From Calycina herbarum (lineage: Eukaryota; Ascomycota; Leotiomycetes; Helotiales; Pezizellaceae), in NCBI GenBank assembly GCA_001414485.1, contig LLEY01000256.1, forward strand, positions 1-64,000: DNA of 64,000 bases, written 5' to 3'. Numbering within the stretch: the stretch's first letter is position 1; every line of letters begins with the position of its first letter. Position numbers and translations under genes: made by a program. This document shows positions 10,630 to 21,177 of the stretch, one piece after another. Under the pieces are notes generated by a model. That model was given only the letters and a program-made list of their open reading frames with translations. It made no database searches and had not been told where the DNA came from.

Positions 10630-11749
10630 TCATAGATTCGTTAGGTAATCCTCAATCTCCTGAGGACTCAGCTTTCTGAATCTTGGTCCTTGCGCCCCCT
10701 CAACTCCTTCAACGCCAAGTAAGTGATGCGCTGGTGGTCCCACGATTCCTGTTATGTTTGTTAGTTGGATTTCAAGAGTAATAGAGTTGTTGACTTACCG
10801 ATTTCAACAGTCTCCCCGTTCATTTCTCCCTCAATTGTCTCCTTCAAGGTCAACAATGCGATGTGTACAGCGTCCTCCAACTCAAGACCCTCGGTGTATC
10901 TCTTCTCCAAAAATGTCTTTGCTGAAGTAGCACTCTTGCCAATAGCCGTCGCTTTCCATGGGAAATAACTGCCACTTGGATCAACCTGGTATAACATAGG
11001 TCCGCCCTTCAAGATACCACCAGTCTTTCCAGATGGCTTCTTCTCATCATCAGGAAGAGTATCGGTAGTAGCAGCCTCCTCAGATTCCGGCTCAATACCC
11101 TCATCCCAACCTGCAATCAACAAACTGACACCATAAGGTCGTACACCACCAGAATGAGTTGCCTCCTGCATGACTCTTGCAACATCCTGCACTAATATTC
11201 TCGTTGGGGGGTATTCGTTGTAAATTCGCTTGTAGCCGGTATGTGAGACTTTACGGGCTTTGTCGACTAATACTCGATAGTCGGGTCCCATGCCTGAGTA
11301 TACCATGCCGATGTTTGGTGTGATAAGGCTGACTTTCGAGAGGGAAGGAGGATCGATCAAGGGCGACGAGGACTTCTTTTCCGTTGCGAGGACAATGCCG
11401 TTTGTAGCTTGGGAGAGTTAGCTTTTGCCCAGAGAGAAGGGGGCTTTCTGAAGCATACCTTTGATTCCCAATGCCGTGACACCTTGATTGACCGCATTTA
11501 ATGCATATTCTGAACCATCATTAGCAATGGGGACTTATTGACTTGTCGGCAAGAGAGTGGAAGCGCAATGCTTCATAGGGTATATTGGAGCTCCACGAAC
11601 CTATTTGAACCAACTTCCCGCTATTATGAGTTAGCAATGAACGGAATTGTGCCACAGTAATAGCTTGATAGGTGCAATGGGAAGCTAGATAGGGTTCAAG
11701 CTTACCTTGGGGAGAAGGTGGTCAAGGAGAACGAATATCTATCCGCCAT
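10630..11749 (-). CDS. PRE8: 20S proteasome subunit alpha type-2
   Basis: Five exons: 11749-11706, 11620-11601, 11509-11459, 11407-10799 and 10748-10630, giving 280 residues. The N-terminus [18 protein letters not shown] is the alpha-subunit signature (N-terminal helix and gate), followed by [25 protein letters not shown], the [15 protein letters not shown] segment and [19 protein letters not shown]. The C-terminus [12 protein letters not shown] is also characteristic of alpha2. The protein forms part of the outer heptameric ring of the 20S core that gates substrate entry, in cytosol and nucleus. Yeast Pre8 is 250 residues. The excess here is a charged insertion at about residues 143-172 (rich in E, D, K, T and G) between the LLIAGWDEG strand and the YQVDPSG strand, where yeast has only a short loop. 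Exon 2 is just 20 bases. The start is fixed by the conserved N-terminus. Confidence 0.96.
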
Positions 11750-12228
11750 GTTGCTTGATTATCGTAGATTTCTTTCAGAGGGTACGCAGAGGGTCTGAAA
11801 AGAGGGTGATGGAAGTTTGGAGTTCGCGGGATGGAGAGGTCTTGAGCTGTTGACGGTGGTTTGGGAGGTCAAGCTATTCAGTACCATTCGCGTCCAGCGG
11901 TGCCTGTTTGACACCGGACATCCAAGGCGTCAATCAGGCAGCCAAAAGCTAGCCCAAAAACCGTTAGCGCCAAAATCAAACTCTCAAGTCCCGACCGCCG
12001 CCACGTCCGGAGCTTCCTTTTCTTTCTGGAAACAAATCACTTCATTGAAGCCACCTTTCTTCAATGGATGAGCTGTTTGCGGCACTCATGATCCTTCCTT
12101 TTGATCCTCTATTTCTACCAGGCTAATGACTTGAAAGCTAATCGCATAATAGCATATGGCGATAGCCTCAATTGCCCAGCCCACAAAGTTTTCTCCAAAA
12201 GCGAACTTCGACTTCTAGGATATCAAAT
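11750..12228. promoter_or_regulatory. Divergent promoter between PRE8 and the RING-CH gene
   Basis: A stretch of 479 bases lies between the PRE8 ATG (11749) and the chosen ATG of the RING-CH gene (12229). Short plus-strand open frames here have no family. I could not identify a defined proteasome-gene control element by eye. Confidence 0.45.
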
Positions 12229-13160
12229 ATGGCCGAAGGACAGCAACAACCTCCCCAGGTCCCAAACGACAACGATGGAGACGTACAACAACTCCCCCAG
12301 GTCCTAGATGATCACGCACAAAACCCAACTGGGGTTCGACAGTGCAGATATTGCCGAGAAGAAGTTACAGGCACTTTCGTGGCGACTGCAGAAGGTCTCT
12401 TCGCCCGGCTCATGCCAACACCCATAGTCGAGTATACCGGACTAGAGTACAAGGGTCCCCTCATCCGGCCATGTAGATGCAAAGGATCAAGCATGTATGT
12501 GCATGCAGAGTGTCTACGCTCGTGGAGATATTCACAGGATGGAAGCGGGACAATCTTTTACGAATGCGGTTCCTGCGGTTACAGATATAAATTTGGGCGT
12601 TTGACCAGGGGCCAGTTCTTCCATAGCTGGGCGATCCAGCTTACCGCCACTATCATTGCTATGATTGGCATTGTCTTTGCAATGGGCTGGCTTGCAGACC
12701 CAATACTCAATTTCTGGTTCGAACCCGAGGAGGCTTCCAACGTGAAGAAAGGTTATGACTATTTACAGAAAGCAGAGGAATCGACTGGAATTCCGCTGCT
12801 ACATCACCAGTGGTGGATATTGCATTTTTTCAAAGGGGTTTCTTCTCTAGGGGTCCTCGGATTCATTCAAACAATTCTTTCAGCCAGTCCCTTTACCTGG
12901 TGGAATCTACGTGCCGGAGGCCTCGCTGGCGGTCGAAATCGCCGAGAGAGAAATTCCGGCACCATGGTCTTCGTTATAGTTGTTGGGTTCATCGCTTTCT
13001 TGATTGTAGGTCGAGGTCGAAAATTAGCTGTACTATTGATGCATTTGCTGACGATAATCAGGCTTTATTCAAATTGGTCAGAGCTTGGTGCAAGAGAGCT
13101 TTCGATGCGGTTGGTGATTATATTCTTGAATATAACAAAGATGACGACAAACAAGATTAA
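12229..13160 (+). CDS. RING-CH (MARCH-type) membrane E3 ubiquitin ligase
   Basis: Two exons, 12229-13005 and 13062-13160, 291 residues. A RING-CH finger occupies roughly residues 38-125. The zinc ligands are visible as C-R-Y-C, then P-C-R-C-K-G-S-S-M-Y-V-H-A-E-C-L-R-S-W, then C-G-S-C-G-Y-R-Y. This C4HC3 arrangement, with His in the fourth position and the Trp after the sixth ligand, defines the MARCH/RINGv class. At least two hydrophobic segments follow (LTATIIAMIGIVFAMGWL and MVFVIVVGFIAFLI), so the protein probably ubiquitinates substrates from an ER, Golgi or endosomal membrane. The intron (GTAGGT to AATCAG, 56 bases) interrupts the last hydrophobic segment; reading through it gives an implausible tail. 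An upstream in-frame ATG at 12172 would add 19 residues. I prefer 12229 (context AAT-ATG-G). Confidence 0.9.
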
Positions 13161-15241
13161 GATAAGGGCATCAGTCGATTCACACGATACAACAGTGTGC
13201 ATTGCAATTTTTCACTCAGCTTGCGCCGCGAAAATACCCTCGCCTCTCTTTCCCTCTTTTAGCATCCTTGATTTGCTCTTTATTGGAATTGCACACTCTT
13301 AAGTTGCCACGAAGATCCTTCTTCTATGGCGTGTCAACTAGTCTGTGTGCATATATTTACCGCTTGCTGGAGCCTCGAAATATGAGCGTCTTGTTCTAAT
13401 TTTACCTTGGGTGACCGCTCGCTCAGTCAATACTTCTGTCGCCATCCAGCTTTACTTTACGGTTTTTCTGGTACTGGTTCCTCTACTCTCTTGAGTGTTA
13501 CACTTCCGCAGGAATTCGAAGGCAATTGTGGTTGATACATCACTTCAGTGAGGTTACATTCTCTCTAGCCTCCTCAGTGGTCTCGCAGGAGACTTATGAT
13601 TTGGAATGAGCCCATGATTCATTGTGGCGGTCCTATGGTCCAGGATATGTGTTTCCTCATCTATTTGTAGGAATGAGAACTTGTCTCACTGCTACCGCCA
13701 GCAAATCAAAGGTCAGTCAATTCTTCTTACTCTCTCCTTCACATTCCCTCCCCCTCAGCATATGATGAACAATCAAAGCTTTTTAACCCTTAATGGAGAT
13801 ATACTCCTTGAAGACCAAATAATACAACTCTAATTTTTTCCTGATTGCTATTACTCAACACTTGTTCGAGAACATTTCATGCATTTGAACACTTGCTAAT
13901 ATTCTCTTAGGACATGTTTCTTATAGCGCCAGTACGGCAGGATGGCATCAAGCGGGATTATTTAGATAGTTTCAATTCAATATCTTGTAAAATCTTTCTG
14001 ATTCTTTGTTCTTGAGTAAGAGCCTTTGCCAACGTTCCTCTCCTCGTACAGCTGAATAATATATCAAAATATATTATTTCAGAAGGTTTAAGGAAATCAA
14101 GTAAATTAAACAATATTGCTTGAAGTCTTCTTGTAAATATAATCATTCCATTTAATTATTCCAAAACATAGTATAATATCTTTTTCTGGTGTACGAAGAA
14201 TGATGGCAGGGGCTCTTACCATTATAGGCGACTTCTTTACAATTTGTCCCCGAGCACTTCACCTCACCGATACAGGCCCGCACTTGCCCAGTCAGCTATG
14301 CCCAGACAAACCCCTGTTCACCGTGTTGGGATTCATTTTTCTCCAAGAGCCATCGACGTCAGAGATCACATATCACGCATCTTACGTCGATCACCCCGCG
14401 AACATACACAAATGAGAGTTGCAGTTGGGGTGACACCAAGAAAACGGGCGCAGCGGCACAGTTGGGGCCAAGAACACCAAGGGAATCCAACATCTTTTAC
14501 TTCTTCGATGTTGAATTTTGGTTGGTGGTTTTTTGCGAAGCGTTGATTTTTTTCTGCTTTTGGTGATGGTCGGTGGTGGTTTGCGAGGGGTTGCACTGCG
14601 TGATAGCGAGGGGGGTGGGTGTGACGTAGGGTTTGGAATTTATTAAGGGTTTACGAAGGGTTCTTTCTGATTTTCTGTTTTGCATCTTGTTTGCAGTGCT
14701 TTCTGAAGTTGGGTTAAACTGGGCATTGGGGAATAGAATATGGTTGGGGCTTGATACCTTTAAATTCAAACTCGAAGCGAGAAACCAGAAACCGCATGGG
14801 AGTAAAGCTACTCCCAAGTACCTGCAACTAGTGTTTGGCATATATTTTGCGGCGTACAATAGCCACGGGTGCCAGGGTTCTTCCACCTAGTTTGTTGTAG
14901 GCAACTCGCATGTGGTAGCCAATAAGATTTCACTCTTGATTCTTGTTTAGGTATTATTACGTCGATCGGCTCAAGTGGAGTCTTCGCAAGAGTATCCCGT
15001 CCCGTCATATAAGAGGTCGCTTCCATCTCTTTTTTAGTGAATTTTCACCCACGTTCTCAAGCTTATTTCTTTGTTCAATTCGACACCCTTACGTCAGGGT
15101 GGGTCCTAGCTTCCCTCATACGCAACTCACTAGCACTCTTCATTATATTATTTATATTTCCACTTCCCCCTATTTGATCAACACTTTTACAATCCATTGT
15201 CAAACTCATACTTGCATGGTACATACACACAAACAACAACC
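13161..15241. other. Intergenic, about 2 kb, AT-rich centre
   Basis: The stretch contains the 3' UTR of the RING-CH gene and the promoter of the sugar transporter. About 13,860-14,190 is AT-rich and includes a minus-strand 62-codon frame (13958-14146) that looks protein-like but has no family. A TTATATTATTTATATTT stretch near 15,143 lies about 100 bases upstream of the transporter ATG and could serve as its TATA region. No other gene is evident. Confidence 0.45.
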
Positions 15242-17480
15242 ATGGCATCAACCAACGATCAACCAACCGTCTCCCGACATGAAAACATCGAAAAACCCTC
15301 TGTTAGTCAGGACTCCCACTCAGATAGAAACATCGTCACCGACGAAAACGATCTCCGTCAAAAACTCAATGCCAAACTCAACAATCCTCTCGCAGGCTTC
15401 TCTCACGACGAGTTGAGTGAAAAAGGCGAAACTTACTGTCGAGATAACTCTATCGGCGAGGAAGATGATATCCGTGCTTTTAGACTTGGTGCAATCATTG
15501 CTCAAGATCCAAATCGACATGCCGAGTGTGCTGGTTTAACCGAGGAGGAGAGAGCCACGTTGAGTATGGAGATTGAACATAAGTGGAGTCAACCTAAGTT
15601 GCTTTATTTGATTGTGGTTCTCTGCTCTACATGTGCTGCAGTTCAAGGAATGGGTAAGTCTTTCGTATCGTCTCTACGTTGTTGATTTGGGATCTCGCTA
15701 ATATTTTTGGGGAATAGATGAAACTGTCGTCAATGGCGCACAAATATTCTACGCACCACAATTCGGCATCAACTCTAAAGAGAGCATGAGAAACTCCTGG
15801 CTCCATGGTCTTACAAACTCCGCTCCTTATCTCTGTTGTGCTTTTATGGGTTGTTGGTTGACTGTCCCTTTCAACAATTGGTTTGGTCGTCGTGGAACGG
15901 TTTTCCTCACCTGCGTCATTTCGGCTTTGGCTTGTTTCTGGCAGGCTTTTACGAATACTTGGTGGCATATGTTTATTGCTCGATTTGCTCTTGGTTTTGG
16001 AATTGGTCCGAAATCTGCTACAGTTCCGTAAGTTTTACTCCCTGTGTTACTTTGTTGAGCTTGGCTAACCAAGATTTATAGAATCTACGCTGCTGAATGC
16101 GCTCCGCCTGTTATCCGTGGTGCCTTAGTTATGCAATGGCAGATGTGGACTGGTAAGTTGAGCCCACTTTGCGGATTATACAGGTCGCTAATACTTTAAA
16201 AGCTTTCGGAATCATGCTCGGTTATGCCGCTGATCTAGCATTTTACCACGTCCCAGATCCACCAGGAATCACTGGTTTGAATTGGCGATTGATGATGGGT
16301 ATGCACTCCCCCCCCCTTAAGCGAAAATAATTATACTAACTCCCAACCAGGCTCCGCAATGTTCCCAGCTGTTCTCGTCTGCTGTTTCGTCTTCATGTGC
16401 CCAGAATCCCCGCGTTGGTACATGAGTAAGAACCGTCACGCAAAAGCATTTCAGTCAATGTGTCGACTTCGCTATAACAAAGTCCAAGCCGCTCGCGATA
16501 TTTTCTATATGCATACCCTTCTCGAAGCCGAGAAGGAGACTATGAAACTTGGACGTAGTAAGGTCAAGGAAGTTTTCACTGTTCCGAGAAATCGTAGGGC
16601 TATGCAAGCTTCTGAGATTGTTATGTTTATGCAACAGGTAAGTCATCTCTCGCCCTTTAAAGAGATATCGGCTAATAATTTTTCAGTTCTGTGGTGTAAA
16701 CGTGATTGCCTACTACTCTTCTGAAATCTTCCTCGAAGCAGACCTGTCTGAAATCTCAGCTCTTGCTGCGTCGCTCGGATTTGGAATTATCAAGTACGCC
16801 CCCTCCCTCGTGTCCTCACTCTGCAAGATTCAAGCTAACGAATTCCCAGTTTCCTCTTCGCCATCCCAGCAGTCTACACAATAGACAATTTTGGTCGTCG
16901 AAACCTCCTCCTAACCACCTTCCCCCTCATGTCTCTTTGCCTTTTCTTTGTCGGATTCTCATTCTGGATTCCATCCTCCTCAACCGCTCACATCGCTTGT
17001 ATAGCTCTCGGAATCTACCTCTTCGGAATAGTCTATTCCCCCGGTGAAGGACCTGTACCCTTTACTTACTCCGCTGAGGCCTATCCCCTCTACATCCGTC
17101 CATTGGGAATGTCGTTTGCCACAGCAACAACCTGGTTCTTCAATTTTGTTCTCTCCGTCACTTGGCCCTCCCTCCTCAAAGCTTTCAAGCCTCAAGGCGC
17201 CTTCTCTTGGTATGCGGCTTGGAATATTGTAGGCTTTGTAGGTGTACTTTTCTTTGTGCCCGAGACGAAAGGAAGAACGTTGGAGGAATTAGATCAGGTA
17301 TTTAGTGTGCGAACGAGGGATCACGCTGCATATGGAGGGAGGCAGTTCTTTTACTTCTTTAGGAGATATATTTTTAGACAAGATGTGGAGCCGGAGGATT
17401 TATATCGACTGGATAAGATTGAGCACCATCAGGATAGTTTCACCAAGGAAAAGGAGGCTGATCAGTCGGCGAGGGTTTGA
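15242..17480 (+). CDS. MFS sugar porter family transporter
   Basis: Seven exons: 15242-15653, 15718-16027, 16082-16152, 16203-16298, 16351-16637, 16687-16793 and 16850-17480, giving 637 residues. All six introns are 48-64 bases with strong donors (GTAAGT, GTATGC, GTACGC). Sugar porter signatures are present: FGRRG in the loop after TM2, PESPRWY in the central loop, an N-F-G-R-R-N repeat of the loop motif in the second half, and PETKGRTLEELD at the end of TM12. Twelve hydrophobic segments can be followed. The protein should carry a sugar or polyol across the plasma membrane by proton symport, but the substrate cannot be read from sequence. It is longer than a typical porter (about 500-560 residues) because of a hydrophilic N-terminus of about 125 residues, rich in S, D and E, and a long C-terminal tail. 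No metabolic gene adjoins it. Confidence 0.93.
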
Positions 17481-18020
17481 GGGGGTGGAGATATGGAGTT
17501 TGGGTTCCGGATGAGTTCTTTTGGAGTACTGTTTTGGGGATGAATGGCAAGCGAGTTGCGGTGCTATTTTTCTTTTGATACCACGGAGAGTTGGGGAAAT
17601 TATTAGGGTATGGATGTCGCGCAACGAATAACGAATTTTATCACTCAAATTTGAAATCTTTATTCCTGGGACCTGATGATTTGAATATTACGCTCGCTTG
17701 TCTATGTTGAAGTTGGTATAAAGACTATCACGCCTACGTCAAAAACTTTGCTTCCAGCACGAAACTCGGAGTCAGAGCAATACTTTACTTTGCAGTCAAG
17801 AGAAATATTTGCATACCAAGGGTGCGGAGAAGAAACCCTTAAACACCAAACACATATATTCTCAACCCATTAGAGTATAAAACAATAAACTAGATCTACT
17901 TAACTGATTCCCCAGAGAAAATAAATCTAGACACAGAAGTGTGTGCAAAATTACATATATCCCTATAAAAAACGACTCAATCTAACCCTCGTTTAAGTTT
18001 CTTACTCTAAACAACTGATA

Positions 18021-18115
18021 TTTAAATCCGAATTCTTGTACTCTCTAGCGGTAGCAGGTTAATCGGTAGTGGAAATTGTATTTGAACTTACTTTGTTTCC
18101 GACAGCAGCTCTGAA
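18021..18115. repeat. Degenerate dispersed repeat, segment A, copy 1
   Basis: Similar in direct orientation to 22472-22567. Shared stretches include AAATCCGAA, CGGTAGCAGG against TGGTAGCAGG, and the block ATTTGAACTTACTTTGTTTCCGACA against ATTTGAATTTACTTTTTTTCCCGACA (read in short pieces). Differences are mainly transitions and small indels. Confidence 0.7.
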
Positions 18116-18215
18116 ATTTGAAAGGAAAAAGCTTAAATTTCCTAAAATAGTTTGGGGATGTGTTGCATTCTTGAATATCAAAATGAATTTGTGGTGGCGG
18201 AAATTTTTTTTTTTT

Positions 18216-18271
18216 TCCCGCTTACGCTTCGACAACTTAGCGGACTTCTCCTTTTCTTTAGGAGTCTTTAG
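18216..18271. repeat. Degenerate dispersed repeat, segment B, copy 1
   Basis: The segment with CCGCTTACGCTTCGAC, then AGCGGACTTCT and AGTCTTTAGAT, matches the reverse complement of 22911-22970. In the sense direction of the second copy it encodes a Lys/Ser-rich run (KSALKPKSKSKRKQ). Its opposite orientation relative to segments A and C implies rearrangement. Confidence 0.65.
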
Positions 18272-18460
18272 ATCCCAGAGGCCATTAGGGTTATTTAGCC
18301 GTTGATAACCTAAGATATACTACAAAACCGGAAGGTATTACCAATCTTTTTATCTTAGACTAAGAAAGGCTTATAGTGAACCTTTTTTGGCTATTAAGAA
18401 ATCTCACCTTGGAATTGCTCTTCTTGAAATATATGGCTTCGTATGATCTGGAATGTGGCG

Positions 18461-18550
18461 GTGCAGTTTCCCCTGTAGAAAGCACTGTTTGCAATTTGCT
18501 AGCGAAAGAATAGATAGCTTCGAACGCCAAGTTACTGTCGAAACTTACGA
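18461..18550. repeat. Degenerate dispersed repeat, segment C, copy 1
   Basis: Similar in direct orientation to 23061-23190. Both contain GTGCA-TTTCC, AAAGCAC, then the exact AATTTGCTAGCGAAAGAATAGATA (in pieces), then a CGAA-rich stretch with TACTGTCGAA against TACCGTCGAA. Confidence 0.75.
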
Positions 18551-18832
18551 CAACGTTCGTAAGTTGTGCGTTGGGTACTGCATCTTTCAAGGCTGGCGGG
18601 GGGGAAGGGCTGCGGGAACAAGTCAATCGACTCATTGACAATTTTGACCTCTGGTTCAGGAGCTGACTTCTACAAGTACTAGCTGCAACCGACTTGGCTG
18701 CAGTAGCGACACCCTTTGTTGGGGACTAGTCCTCTGCGTGATCGTTGTCTTCTTTATCATCATAAGGAGCAAACTGTCTAGGCTCACAGCTATTTACTCG
18801 CTTACATTTCTACTTTAGCTTTGAAGTGGGCT

Positions 18833-18858
18833 TCTCCTCCTCCTCCTCCTCCTCCTCC
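18833..18858. repeat. TCC trinucleotide microsatellite
   Basis: About eight TCC units in a row, which encode a poly-Glu run on the minus strand within the decayed coding stretch. Confidence 0.9.
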
Positions 18859-20326
18859 CTGAGAGTCTTTAGATCAAAATCATCATCCTCAGCAAGTGAG
18901 AGGACCCCTTGAAGCTCTTCAGCTACGAGAATACTTGATTTAATGGTGGGACATCTAATCTTTTTTTGTCTATTGCGCTGAGTATTCGCCATCTTGTTAT
19001 TCTCATTTCGCTATAAAAAAGGTATTAGTATATTCCAAAATTGGGTCAAGTTAGGGTACACACTCACCCGAATGGTATCTTGGGTTCCCGAGACTTCTTT
19101 TTTAAAGATTTTTCCGAGGGGGACGAGCCATTTCCTAGGAAAGTCTGTGTTTGATCTGGATAGAGAGATATGAATTTGTAAGTTGTCGACGCATTTATCA
19201 CCTCTTATTTCCATACCGACAAATATTTTATACTAAGTTGGATCAAGAGAAGAAAGGTTGTTATGGAAACTATAAATGACATAGACGCTCGCAGAAAGTT
19301 AACGTGGGTATGAGGTTACACCAAGTAGCACGAATTATACTTGAACTCGGAGTCAGAGTCAAACGTTGTCCCTCTCGGGGCTCGATGTCGCTCCTTCTCT
19401 AACTTGACCTGGCCACCTTAGAAACGGGACTCAAGGTTGATCCTTTTCTCTTACTTCGAACTTCACTTCTGCGTGACTATGATGAGACCATGATGAGACC
19501 ATGACGAGAGAGAAAGTCTGAAGGGAAGATACGTCTACTCCCCCCCATCCCCTTGAATATGGCAGAAATAACGAACGGGTGTCCCGTTCAAAAAGGAGAA
19601 GGAACGCAATTCCTCAACCTTGAACCTTGGATTGATTTACGCATTGCTATACAATTGCACCTAAAGTGCAGCAGTGCTATATTGCGTTTCGTGGTCTCCT
19701 TCGTTCTTGTTTTTGATTGACACACCTGCAACCTGATTTCTGTGTGTCTCTAGGTCGAGTTCAAGGCAGCTCTTTCCCTGACTAAACTACGACTCCTTTG
19801 ATCATCTCGGGGTCGGGACGAGGTCGCTCCTTCCCTCGCACTCTCACTTCGATCTTGACCTCGCCATTCTAAGACGACGAGAGTCCAAAAAGTGAAGGTA
19901 CGACCTGCAGGTCTCAGAAGTATAACCCCTCCCCCTTTCCCCATCCCCATATGTACACTTTCTTGCCATCGAAAACAAATTGCGGGGGGCGAGCAGGGCA
20001 GGTCGAGTTTGCTTGAACAATTGAGCACTCACTCTACTCTTAGGAGACTAGGATTTTGAGTGGTTCAACTACCTCAACTAGACCGAGACAAGGCCTAGAG
20101 CAAATGTTTCATTTGTTTTGATCTTGTTAGCCCGTTGAGAGAGATTTGTTTCAAAGAAGGAACAGCACCGAGAGCACAACTAACCTAGCCCATATTCCTA
20201 CGCTAACCATCTTTTGCAAATTTGATTTATTGGATATCTAACTACATACTTGAAAATCCCCAACCAAACCAAAAACCGAAAACGCCATCCCAATACCACC
20301 CAAATTCCCATCCTCACACCTTCCCT

Positions 20327-21177
20327 CTATCCACTCCCAACAGCATGACTAAAAACCTTCTGCGCGAGCTGACTCAACAACCTCGCCTTATCCCCCTGCG
20401 GCAACTCCTGAAAAACAGCATAAACACTCTTCCCCTTTGCATCCCTCACACTTCCCAGCCGATTGCCCGCCACCGCACCTGCCAACATCCCCGGAAAATT
20501 CGCAACAATAAATCCCATCGCACCACCACTCAATCCCCCAACCACACTCCAGAATAACCCCGTAGGCTTGCCTCCATTCTCAGCCATCCCCTCTTCGCGT
20601 AGCATCTCCTCAAATACATCCCCGAATTGTTCGCGCTCAAACTTCTCCTCTTCGGCTGCGGATTTGGCTTTCGAGGAGAAGCCGAAGGAGGACCAGGGGA
20701 AGCCACCTGGGACGGAGGGTTCGGGGTCGGGGATGGGAATGTCTTCTTCGGAATCGAAGGCTGTTGATGCGGTCGAAGCTCCAGATCCGAATCCGAAGCC
20801 GTGGGCTCGTCGCGCCGAGTCGTATTCGTTACGGCGAGTCGGGTCGGAGAGGGTGTAGTAGGCGTCGTTTATGATTTGGAATTTTCGGGTTCGCTCAGAT
20901 CGTTCGGGGGAGCCTTCTGGGACACGATCGGGATGGGTTTTCAAGGCTGCTCTTAAGGTGTTTGTTAGTTGGTTGAAAACAGCTTAACTTGATTCGTAGA
21001 GATCTCTATTGCAGGAATAAAATGCGGGGCACAAAACTTACTTCTTATACGCAGCTCTGACCTGCTGTGGTGTCGCACTTGGTGCTATTCCGAGGATAAC
21101 ATCTGTATATGTGGTCAGTTTCCAGGTAGGATAGACAACGCGGGGTTGATTGACTTACAATAATCTGTTCCGGCCAT
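20327..21177 (-). CDS. J-domain (DnaJ-type) co-chaperone
   Basis: Three exons: 21177-21159, 21102-21042 and 20951-20327, giving 234 residues. The J domain fills residues 5-75: DYY-VILGIAPSATPQQVRAAYKK, then HPDRVPEG (the HPD tripeptide that stimulates Hsp70 ATPase), then FQIINDAYYTLSDPTRRNEYDSARR. A Gly/Ser-rich linker and an acidic stretch follow. Residues about 175-205 (LFWSVVGGLSGGAMGFIVANFPGMLAGAVAG) form a Gly/Ala-rich hydrophobic segment that could insert in or lie on a membrane. Neither a DnaJ zinc finger nor a canonical C-terminal domain is present, so this is a class C (type III) protein. Exon 1 is only 19 bases, and its start is fixed by the MAGTDYY beginning common to this class. 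It is flanked on both sides by repeat-bearing gene-poor DNA. Confidence 0.9.

Larger units (their letters stand above)
18360..18992 (-). pseudogene. Decayed coding sequence of unknown family
   Basis: On the minus strand, a 60-codon frame starting at 18992 (MANTQRNRQKK..., ending in an acidic run encoded by a TCC microsatellite) is followed by protein-like segments in other frames, for example KSAPEPEVKIVNESIDLFPQPF near 18,670-18,600 and NVVVSFDSNLAFEAIYSFASK near 18,560-18,490. In-frame stops and frame changes separate them. This looks like a mutated gene rather than a spliced one. Part of it overlaps the dispersed repeat segment C, so it may be a fragment of a repeated element. The family is not recognised. 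Confidence 0.4.
17481..20326. other. Gene-poor, repeat-bearing region
   Basis: No intact gene is seen across about 2.8 kb. The region holds a degenerate repeat block (18021-18590, described separately), a decayed coding stretch on the minus strand (18360-18992) and a diverged pair of similar segments near 19,380-19,560 and 19,810-19,950 (both contain GTCGCTCCTTC followed by TTGACCT-GCCA). A short motif containing ACTCGGAGTCAGAG also recurs at about 17,766 and 19,348. This pattern suggests remnants of repeats rather than functional genes. Confidence 0.55.

Noticed and set aside
13958..14146. 62-codon minus-strand frame in AT-rich DNA
   Set aside because: Protein-like composition but no homologous family, no splice partners and no promoter context. 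It is too short to call alone.
15242..17480. Sugar porter as part of a metabolic gene cluster
   Set aside because: Neighbouring genes are a RING-CH ligase and a repeat-rich gap, with no biosynthetic or catabolic enzyme nearby.
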